A stretch of DNA of 64,000 nt from Coniochaeta sp. PMI_546 (Eukaryota > Ascomycota > Sordariomycetes > Coniochaetales > Coniochaetaceae): assembly GCA_021432605.1 (NCBI GenBank), contig MU271144.1:2228606-2292605 (forward strand). The letters are read 5' to 3'. The translations under genes and the position numbers were made by a program. Positions 45,567-53,993 of this stretch are shown here, piece after piece. The notes below the pieces were generated by a model. The model was not told where the DNA came from and made no database searches. It worked only from the letters and a program-made list of their open reading frames with translations. Position 1 is the stretch's first letter; each line of letters opens with the position of its first letter.

Positions 45567-46565
45567 ATGAAGGACATGCGGCCGGCTCTCGTGCTCGGCA
45601 CTGGCCCCCTCACAGGACCAGATCCACAAGCTCAAGTCACGTCCCTGCTCACCGCGGCCACGGACCTTGATGTTGACCGGATCGATACCTCCCCCGTGCA
45701 CTCGGACCAGCAGGTCATCGGCGACTCGGAGCGCATATTAGGCCTTGACCAAGCAGCACAGAAAGGCTTCACCATTAACGCCAAGGTGGCGTTCAACACA
45801 GATGACAGGTGTCCCCTGAACCGTGGCCAGGTCTGGGAGAGTGTCAAGGGCAGTCTGCAGCGGTTGAATGTGGAGCAAGTCGACATACTCTACATCCATG
45901 CCCCCGCTTCTGAGACTTTGCTGGAACAACAAGCCGCTGCCATGGACGACTTGTACAGGCAAGGGAAATTCAGGAGAGTAAGCTCACCCTGACATAGCAA
46001 ACACAACCTCAGAGCAATGTAACTCACACCACCGTAGCTCGGCCTCGCCAACTTCTCCCTGATCATGCTTCAAGACTACCTCACCATCTGCCAACAGAAC
46101 AACTACGTCAAACCCACTGTCGTCGCGGTCATGTACAACCTCCTCTGGCGCTTCCCGGAGGCCAAACTCCTCCCCTTCTTCCGGCAGCACGGCATAGCCG
46201 TCATGGCCCAGAGCCCGCTGGCCGGCGGCCTTCTGACGGGTCGCTTCGCCCCCGAGCAGCTGCGCGGCACGAGGCTCGACACGGAGCGGTACAGGATGTA
46301 CAACAGGCCGTGCTTCCCCGCTGCGGCCGCGGATCTCGTGGCGCTGGTCTCGCCGCACGGCGTGAGCCCTGCCGAGGCGTCTTTGAGATGGCTGTGTTGG
46401 CATTCGAGGCTGGGGAGTGAGGACGGGGTGGTGCTGGGAGGCACGTCGGCGGAGCAGTTGCGGGAGAATGTGAGGGCTGTGGAGAAGGGCCCACTGCCGC
46501 AGGAGCTGGTGGATGGGATCGAGAGGATATGGGAGACTGTGCAGGACGCGGTCAGACGGAGGTGA
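45567..46565 (+). CDS. aldo/keto reductase with His in place of the catalytic Tyr
   Basis: Two exons (45567-45977 and 46038-46565) encode 312 residues, most like the aflatoxin-aldehyde reductase (AKR7) branch. The usual tetrad is Asp, Tyr, Lys and His. Asp is in RIDTSPVH, and the Tyr position five residues later is His. Lys is in INAKVAF and His in ILYIHAP. Further matches are LGLANFSLIMLQDYL, YNLLWR and the C-terminal GGTSAEQLRENV, which binds the cofactor. With Tyr replaced, normal reductase chemistry may be weak or altered. Both exons join in phase at GKFRR/LGLANFS. It sits within the candidate cluster but lacks the shared promoter element. Function beyond the family is not clear. Confidence 0.88.
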
Positions 46566-46697
46566 AAGGCGATATGAGTGTGGATTGGTACAGGGCAGGG
46601 AATCTTAGACGGAAGCCAAACTGTTAGACGGGGCTCGACCCTATAGAGTGATAGATATTTTGATACCTTATAGACACGAGACATGTAATAGACCACA

Positions 46698-47572
46698 TTA
46701 GAATAGCCTCTCTTCATTTATCACATCCTCCGGCCTCGGCATCTCGTTCTTCAACACCACCTCAGAGATCTTACAAGTCTCGATCGCTATCCTATACGCT
46801 ACTCCGAGCTGCTCTCTCGTTCCCCCGTTCCGGATCAACCCCCTCATATGCCACGCCACCTCGGCCGTGACATCCATCGGCACCAGGCTCGCAATGTTCA
46901 GCTGGCTGGTCGTGATAGCGTCCAAGATACTCACATCACTCTGATAATACCCGTAAATAGTCGTAACGACTAAGGTCCGCAGATCCGGCCAGTAGGCGTC
47001 CATGGCCTCCAGGAAGGGGTCCAGGTCCGCCCGGAAGATGTTGCGCATGTACGCCAGGCCACGCTCGTCCGTGTCTGCGGGCACGCGGATGTGCGACCTG
47101 ATCGAGGTCGTTTCGTTGGATTTCGGGGAGGGTATGGCAGTGATTAGAGAGCGGAAGGCGTTGATCACACGGGGGATGCCATAGATTATGCCGGTCTTGA
47201 GGAGTGCTTCTGTGGGGGGCGCGTGTAAGATAAGGAGGTGGCATGGTTGTATAGTGGTGCTCTTACAGACCTTTGATCCTACGGAGGACGGTCTTGTGGA
47301 AGTCTATGTCGTCTTTGTGGTCTCTGATGGCTGCGGTGAATATATCGGCAACATATTTTCCTTGGTTGCAGGCTGCGAAAGCACATGCCTAGCAAGTTGC
47401 CGTAGTTAGAGTAAAAGTTGATCTGATATTTGGTATTTCGTGTTTGAGATCTTCGGATACCCACAGCTATGCAGTACCATGTATGTTCGATATCAGTTCC
47501 TGTAGAGTCTGCGGCAAGTGAATTGATGAAGGTGATTGCACGTCGGTTCATGTCCTCGTCATCGGGACCCAT
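46698..47572 (-). CDS. AhpD-like/carboxymuconolactone decarboxylase-fold protein
   Basis: Three exons (47465-47572, 47271-47388, 46698-47209) encode 245 residues. The fold is that of the CMD/AhpD helical family, whose members decarboxylate gamma-carboxymuconolactone or act as peroxide-related redox proteins. It has a repeated pattern of helices: HTWYCIAACAFAACNQ, then GYYQSDVSILDAITTSQLNIASLVPMD is split by small residues, and ends with AIETCKISEVVLKNE. The CxxC catalytic pair of true AhpD is not apparent; the only close pairs are ACAFAAC. All three joins are in phase. It is convergent with the AKR gene and 234 bases from the end of the first AtuA-like gene. Many fungal clusters carry such proteins, where their role is mostly unknown. 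Confidence 0.8.
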
Positions 47573-47806
47573 GTCTGATCAAGGTATGAGGATGGAAGAG
47601 GTTGTCGCTAAATTTCACGGTGCGTACGGTATAGGAGGTAAGGTATGCTAACGTCATGGGTGAAGAAATGTATAGTATAGGGTTGTATGGATAGGATTCC
47701 TTTTTCACGGGTAATAATATATGTCAGTGCAAGCGGAGAAAGGAAACGGATATCCGGGCCCCCTTGAATTGCATCAAGGAAGGAATCCGACCGTGTTATC
47801 AGGCTC

Positions 47807-49807
47807 TCAGATCCTCCCATTTTCGAGAAATCTTCGCGGAATAGGGACATATTTTGCCCTGAGATACTCGCACAGATTCTTAGCCAGGGTATCGAGCTTT
47901 GAGCCCGAGTTATACCCTCTGTCAAGGTGATTCTTCAGCAAAAAGTGCACAGCACGAATGTTGCCCATCTCGAACCTGTCAATCCTGCCGTCCGAGTACT
48001 CTTCCGGGCCAAGCAGTTCCTTCACTTTCTCAATGGTCAGGAAGCTTCGTAGCCAGTCCCACTGTTCCTGGTCCGGGACGAAAAACCCAACGTTTGCATC
48101 AGATGCCTTGTCGCCGGAGCGGCCTAAGGCGATGTAGCCGAGAGGAGCCTCGACAGTCTCGCCGAAGTGTTCTAAGGGTGACGGGTTTCTCGTGTTGTAG
48201 GACTCTTGCGGTCCATATTCCCTCATTATTGGCGGTAACGGAATACTGATTGGGCCGTGTTCCCCAAAGAGGAGATGTACGCGATGATTGCATGCCGACT
48301 GCGGTATCAAGGTGGGATAGTACTCATAGTAGCTTTTGGCCGTTGATTGCCGCAGGTCATTCGGTCTCGAGACGCCCTGGTTCTGAATTAGCGCATGCCA
48401 GACGCCTTCAAAGCTGGTTGTCGATAGAGACTCACCGGACAAGATTGTAAGACAGTCTCGTAAAGCTTGCGTGCAAACCCGTCAGGCAAATTGGGATCAA
48501 ACAGTGCTGCGTCTCTTGCCTGCGCAAATATCCTGAAATCAACCGTAGCAATCTCTTGATTTCTCGGGTTCGCTGGACTCGTTCCGTGAACGTGGAACTT
48601 GAGCATCGAAAACTTGCTGATCAAATCCTCTCCGATGGCATACCTTGCCTGCTCTTCCATCCACTGACACTTCTCTTCTATATCTAAGCCAACTAGATAG
48701 AAGTGCCACTCAGCTTGGAACCCTCCGTCGGCCGTGACCCCACATCGCGTTGTCGGTGGAGGTGGCAAACCTCTTATACCGGAGACGTGCACGCGATTTT
48801 CCGCAGTCTCGTTCAGCGAGATATTGTGCAGATCTGCTACCACATCAGAGTTGAAGTAGAGCGGACCGGATATCTCGTACACGAGCTGCGAGGTCACTGT
48901 CTCGGCGTTTACGACGCCATTGGTTTCCTTTTCCTTCGTGATGTCGAACTCTCCGTTGTGGTGTACTTCAGCAATGGGAAATCCGAGATTGAGATGCCTC
49001 TTTGCCTTCATCAAGTCCTTAAAGCGGCTGTAGTAGCCACCAGTTACGAAGGCAGAGCATTCAATGATGTGGCCGGCAATAAGAGCACCCGCGATTTCAT
49101 CCAGTTGTTGGGCGTCCCAACCGTGCCACCATGCCGCAACGCCAATGGTAGGAGCAGCGTCAGAGACACTAGATTTTCTTGTCAGCTTCAGCAACTTCCA
49201 AATCACTTTGGCTGCAGACCTACCGCCCACAGATGACAATATCCGCGCCCTGTCGCAGGGCCTCCGCGATGCCCAAGCTGCCGAGATACGCTTGAGCACA
49301 GAGCGGCTCAAAGCCCCATTCCTGCAACGTCTTGCCATCGGCGACACTTTTAAAATTCGCACCCTTGGCAGCCATTTCCATGAACGGAACAGTCACGTCA
49401 TCTCCCTCCACCCATGCCACCTTCAGATCGAGCCCGGCCTTGTCCACAATGTCTTTGCAGATCTCAGCCAGAAGCTCAGTATCGCTCGCACCGGCATTAA
49501 CGGCCAGCTTCGCGCCGTTCTCAGCGAGTTTGTAGATTGCCGGTTCGAAACACTGGAGAAAGGTACTCGCAAACTGGCCAGTCTTTCTGCGCTCCTCAAG
49601 TGGGAAGTCTTTGGTGTAGGACCCAAGTTTGTCCCTACGTGCTCTACCCGCGCCATAGCCGGTCATCACGTTTTCAGACAACCAGTCTCCGACAATGGCG
49701 TCAACGTCTGGATCGCTGGCAAGACGTGTTATCGCAGCGACGCGATCTGTGAAGCCGCCCGACGCACCGCCGATGCGTACTGGTCGACGGACATTGTTGG
49801 CCGTCAT
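47807..49807 (-). CDS. AtuA-family (DUF1446) protein, first paralogue
   Basis: Three exons (49224-49807, 48436-49168, 47807-48376) encode 628 residues. The N-terminal AtuA/DUF1446 domain runs to about residue 450. Visible conserved parts are RIGGASGGFTDR, AIVGDWLSE, KLAVNAGASD, GDDVT, GADIVICGRVSDAAP, WWHGW, HIIECSAFVTGGYYS and RIFAQARD. The C-terminal AtuA-like ferredoxin-fold domain has PLGYIALGRSGDKASDANVGFFV and IRAVHFLLKNHLDRGYN. In Pseudomonas, AtuA lies in the acyclic terpene utilisation operon but its reaction is unknown. The fungal form fuses both domains. Its intron positions differ from those of the second paralogue. The promoter carries only a weak match to the shared element. No signal peptide is seen. 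Confidence 0.88.
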
Positions 49808-50275
49808 GTTGGAGGCTTACTTAGTCGTAGATGGGAGCCTGGGTGGTTGCGGCTCAAGCCAAAGTTGCACTGTCCAACGATCAAGCCGCAATATAAATCC
49901 AAGACATCACGTTCTGGAAACCGGCTGTCTCCTAGATTTCGCATCGACGTCTTACACTGGAGGAACGCATTTGTACTAGCGTGTCCGTCGGCTGAGGAGC
50001 CCTACTGTGTAGGCTCGGGTGAGAGGAGTGGATCCCGCATCCCGAGGGTGCCCCGGATATACCAAGCCGCTTAGCTCAAGCTTCAGAGGGGACCCCTCCT
50101 GCGTGAAGCGAATAGGATCTGCTCGTAGGCACATGGTGGTTTTTGCGCTGTAGACCTAGTATATGTTACTCTTGCTACCCAGTCATTAGTGCGAGAAGAT
50201 CCAATGACATACGGACAGGGTTTGTCGTTGCAGTGTCTGCAGATTGCGATACTGTGTGGATGACGCAAGGCTGTC
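49808..50275. promoter_or_regulatory. promoter region of first AtuA-like gene
   Basis: A 468-base region upstream of the first AtuA-like gene and downstream of the bZIP. It has TCATTAG at 50183-50189 and TAGCGTGTCC at 49977-49986; the latter 10-mer also occurs in the second AtuA promoter at 53683-53692. Confidence 0.5.
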
Positions 50276-51451
50276 TCACTCAAGCAGTGCATCCTGATCC
50301 ATGAGTTCACTAATCTCTGGGAAGCGAGTCCGAAAAGTTTTGGCGACAGTCCAGTACTTCAGCTGGCGGATGTGCTCCTCGTATACGGGGTTGATGGTGA
50401 TGTCTTCCGTGTCAGTCGCACCAGGAGTCCGGATGAGAATGTGACTTGGATCGTAGGGCCAGCTGACGCAGAAGGACGAGCTGTATGTTGCTGCAAAGTC
50501 ATCCAGGGTGATGCCAGGGTGTGCGACTAGGTACTCCCTAACTCGTGGCCTGTTTATCGTTATCAGCGCTCTGTAGAGGAATCAAAATAGAATGCATAGA
50601 TGAATCACTATTTACCAGGGAATACGATCAATCCAAGCGGCGTGTGGTGTGACTATCTGACAGGGTGTTGGTCGAAGCCAGACTGGCATCAGGTCCCAAC
50701 TTTTCTTATCTTGGAGGACCATCCACTGTGGTAGTCTGAGTCAGTAGCTGGGCGGAGTCATTAGACTAGCAAGCCAGTGATCTCGACAAACCTTGAGCAA
50801 CGTCGACATGATATAGAAGACAGCAACTTGTTTTGGAAGCGTGTTGATCTCGAGGTAGCTCCTGATGATATCTCCGACAACATTACTGATGTCGTCGTTG
50901 GATCGTTTATCCTTGTCTAACAATGACACGAGATTGGGTTGCGCCGCATATGCAGCGACCTTTTCTGATGCAGTCTCCGAGGCCGAGAGGCGCTCTTCTC
51001 TCTTGGAGTTGAGAAAGCCTTGCAATATTTGATCAGCGAGGCATGTGGGAGGAGCATTATTAGGGGACATTTCCCATGGATTTGGCTCTGAAGCAACGAC
51101 GGATCCGTCCGCCATGTGGTCCTGGGCCCCAGTGAAGCCTATGAGACTGAGCTGGAGCGCCGCGTTCTGAGTTCTCAAGTGAGAGTTCTCAGCCTCGAGG
51201 ACGCAGATGCGAGAGTCAATGATGGCGGCCTCTCGCGATCTCTCTTCAAGTGCTTGGGTCAGGAAGGCAACCTGCTCGGTGAGATTGGCAATGGTCCACT
51301 TGGTCCTCTCCCGCATAGCCTGTTGCGACTTGCGATCACGAGCTCTCTTCCGCTGGAGTTCGATATCTTTGACAGCTATGTTGCCAAATGAGTCCTCTGA
51401 AGAGCCCGGGGACGTGGCAGAGGCCACCGACGGCCCTGAAGCTGGCGGCAT
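50276..51451 (-). CDS. bZIP transcription factor with DUF3425-type C-terminus
   Basis: Three exons (50792-51451, 50616-50725, 50276-50549) encode 347 residues. The basic region and zipper start near residue 35: RKRARDRKSQQAMRERTK, followed by LTEQVAFLTQAL, with leucine-type heptads continuing to about residue 100. The basic region has Asp (RDRKSQQAMR) where classical bZIPs carry the invariant Asn. The C-terminal half matches the DUF3425 type that accompanies many fungal bZIPs: WDLMPVWLRPTPCQIVTPHAAWIDRIPWP, split here by the second intron, then VREYLVAHPGITLDDFAATYSSSFCVSWP. It is nuclear by inference. It lies in the middle of the cluster and is divergent from the ABM-type gene. It is a likely cluster-specific regulator, not proven. 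Confidence 0.87.
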
Positions 51452-52559
51452 TCTGATGATGTTGATGATGACTAGTATTCTTGTCCGAGCTGCAATGATC
51501 TTCTTTCTCCCCTTTTCAACGACCAAACATACCTCTCAGTGGATGGGGTGGTATCGACACGCGCTTAGCTAAAGGTGGAGCTGGGGTAGAGTGAGGGGAT
51601 GTCGCTGTTGGATTGGAAGTATCCTCTGGGGAACCTGGGGTAGCCTTGGCGCGCTCTAGTGCTCCATACCCTCCTTCATCTAGGACGACAGAGTCAACAG
51701 AATCACGTCTCCAGTGGTTCTGCGCCGATCAAAAGGCGTTCAAGCATGTCCGCCCTATCCGCTGATGCAGATCTCGCTTGAGGTTGGTGAGCTCAGGAGT
51801 TCGCCGCGCCCACCATTAGTCTCTAAGCAAGTGGTCGGCCTCGCTATGCTCTGTGCCGTGTGAGCCGCCTGAGCCCAGAGCTGCAAAGATGTGCTGGACA
51901 AGATCATGGTGGCCCGGTTGTGGTTTCCCGAAAGTCCGGTCAGTGGGTTCAAAGTGTGCTGTTCTGAGACCCCTGTACCCCGCATTTGCCAGGGAGGTCT
52001 GGCTTGGCGTTTTCGCGGGGAAGCCTGACGACGCTAATGATTCAGTACCTCACCTTTTCGCAACTCTCATGAGCTCGACTCGTCGCGTCAGTTTGCCAGC
52101 ACAAAGCTCTTTGACTTATTTCTGACAATTTCAAGTCACCTGCCGTGCTGAAATGGCCTTCTGCAGCCTGATACAGTGGCGGGGCGTATGATAGGAAGCA
52201 ATGGAAGATGTGCTGTATCCGTGCGTGCCTAGATAGCGCGGTGTTGATTCCAGTATAGGAGGCTCGTCCTCGGCCCGGAGTTAGCAACGCGACCGTCTCG
52301 ACCGCATATGTACTGTACAGGACTGCGATATGGAGTAATAGTCCTGGCTGTTGAAGAATGTATTTGCGGAAGACTTAGGCAGGATATCCGTATCCTCACC
52401 CAGGTCTCCAGCCCCACTCAGCGCTGTTGAACATGGATCTCTACGACAGGGCAACGTGCAAATCCCCTTTGCTCAGTTTTCTCGACTTCGTGTCTTGACT
52501 TTCTATCTTGGATGTGACTTGTCTCAGTACGGATTTACCTCCAGATAACCTAAACAGCC
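51452..52559. promoter_or_regulatory. divergent bZIP/ABM promoter region
   Basis: A 1.1 kb region between divergent starts. It holds the shared cluster element on the minus strand at 52031-52044. Open frames inside have no domains. Confidence 0.55.
52031..52044 (-). promoter_or_regulatory. cluster element TGAATCATTAGCGT (minus strand)
   Basis: All 14 bases are identical to the element upstream of the second AtuA-like gene, and 12 are shared with the MFS/SDR palindrome. It lies about 580 bases upstream of the bZIP start and 515 upstream of the ABM-type start. The core TGAATCA is bZIP-like. Confidence 0.55.
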
Positions 52560-53346
52560 ATGCCGAACAGAGTCGTCTTCTGCCAACTTGTCACAAAGAG
52601 CAAGGAGGTGCGCGATGTGGTAAGCCTCATCTCCTAATTCAGATTGTACAGCATGGGAATCGAGGCTAACGTACAAACAGTTCATCAAGAAACTGGCGAA
52701 AGCTGGAGAGGATGCCGAGAAGAATGAACCCGGAACGTTGAAATATGCTTGCTTTGTGCCTGTCGACGAGTCGGATGAGACAACCCTCTATGTCATAGAG
52801 GAGTGAGTTTTGGCAATATCTTCGTCATTGAGCTGTGATTTCTAATGCTCGGCAAGGTACACCAATGACGAGGCCTTTGACACGCACATGGCATTGCCCG
52901 ATGTGCAAGACATGGTCAAGTGGCTGGGCACAGGAGAGGTCCTCAGCGGAGACATGAAGGTCAAGATGAATCTCACCTACATCGATGACTTCTACTTCAC
53001 ACGGCCCGAGCTCAAAAGCGCCACGAACCCGTACGTTGCTGTCGCAGAGCTGGAGTACAAGCCCGGCGCTGTTCCTCAGACGATACCTTACTGGAAGGCC
53101 GTGGTCGAGGAGGGACGGAACAACGAACCCGGCACTCTGATGTATGGTATTGCCAAGGATCCCGAGGATGAGAACATGCTGTACGCCCTAGAGGTTTACG
53201 AGAGCAAGGACTACCTGTATGACGTCCATGTCAAGAGCAACGCAATCCAGGAGAGCATCAAGAACACCAAGCATCTACGGAACAACCTCACGCACCACTT
53301 CCTAAAGCTGGCTGGAGGGTTTTTGGTTAAGGGTATTGCCTCATAA
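52560..53346 (+). CDS. tandem ABM-like (dimeric alpha/beta-barrel) protein
   Basis: Three exons (52560-52619, 52681-52802, 52857-53346) encode 223 residues. It has two copies of the antibiotic biosynthesis monooxygenase-like fold. The first copy is about residues 1-105: RVVFCQLVTKSKEVRDVF, then GTLKYACFVPVDE, TLYVIEEYTNDEAFDTHM. The second is about 115-205: NPYVAVAELEY, GTLMYGIAKDPEDENMLYALEVYESKDYLYDVHVKSNAI. Each repeat has the EPGTL core and the E-x-Y element followed by a His-containing helix. Family members oxygenate quinol-like substrates, bind haem or have no known activity. All joins are in phase. It is divergent from the bZIP and shares its promoter element. A true monooxygenase role is not shown. 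Confidence 0.86.
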
Positions 53347-53993
53347 TAGTAGAGCCATACTCCATAGAGAATCATGCTTCATAGAACTGTATCTAAATAT
53401 TAAGGATACTTGACATTATTGTGCTACCAATATCCAACAAGGCAGAGCAACATTTCCAATTTGCTGGCTTCATTAGGGGACTAGTATGTACCTTAAGGCT
53501 CATCACTCCCGACCCCGTCTCAAATAGGGGTTCCAGGTCAAAGTGAACACGAGTCAGGGAATTGTAGTCCACATTACCTTCGAGTTCAAGCCCATACTAG
53601 TCCGGACAGCACATGGCGGGGTTACCAGTGGCCATACAGGCACGATAGGTGATAAGGAGGGAAAGGGGTCTTGATGAATCATTAGCGTGTCCAGCTCCGG
53701 AGCTGCTCCTAGACCTATCAAGAGTTCCGTCCCAGAGTCCCATCACGCAGGTCTAAGTGCTGAGCAGCGACTCTTTGGATGAGTTATCTGAGTGATGAGG
53801 GTCCTTAGGGGCCAAGATGGAGATGTATGTCCGAGTATATGTCAGCCATAATCCAGGGACTCACTGAGTATTTGAACTCTTCCATCATCCTTCACCGGTG
53901 TGTTATTCTACAGGACAAGACCCATCCATCACTCTCTCGAATTTCTGCCGTAGATATCCCCCTCTCTACTTCACATCGTCCTAGTAACACACA
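53347..53993. promoter_or_regulatory. promoter region of second AtuA-like gene
   Basis: A 647-base tandem region between the ABM-type gene and the second AtuA-like gene. It carries the shared cluster element at 53675-53688. Confidence 0.55.
53675..53688 (+). promoter_or_regulatory. cluster element TGAATCATTAGCGT
   Basis: All 14 bases are identical to the minus-strand copy at 52031-52044, and 12 match the MFS/SDR palindrome. It is preceded by GA, giving ATGAATCAT, a Gcn4-like pseudo-palindrome. It lies about 310 bases upstream of the second AtuA-like start. Confidence 0.55.

Noticed and set aside
50598-50610. GATGAATCACT near-match to the cluster element in a bZIP intron
   Set aside because: Only the half-site is preserved and it lies within a transcribed intron; likely chance.
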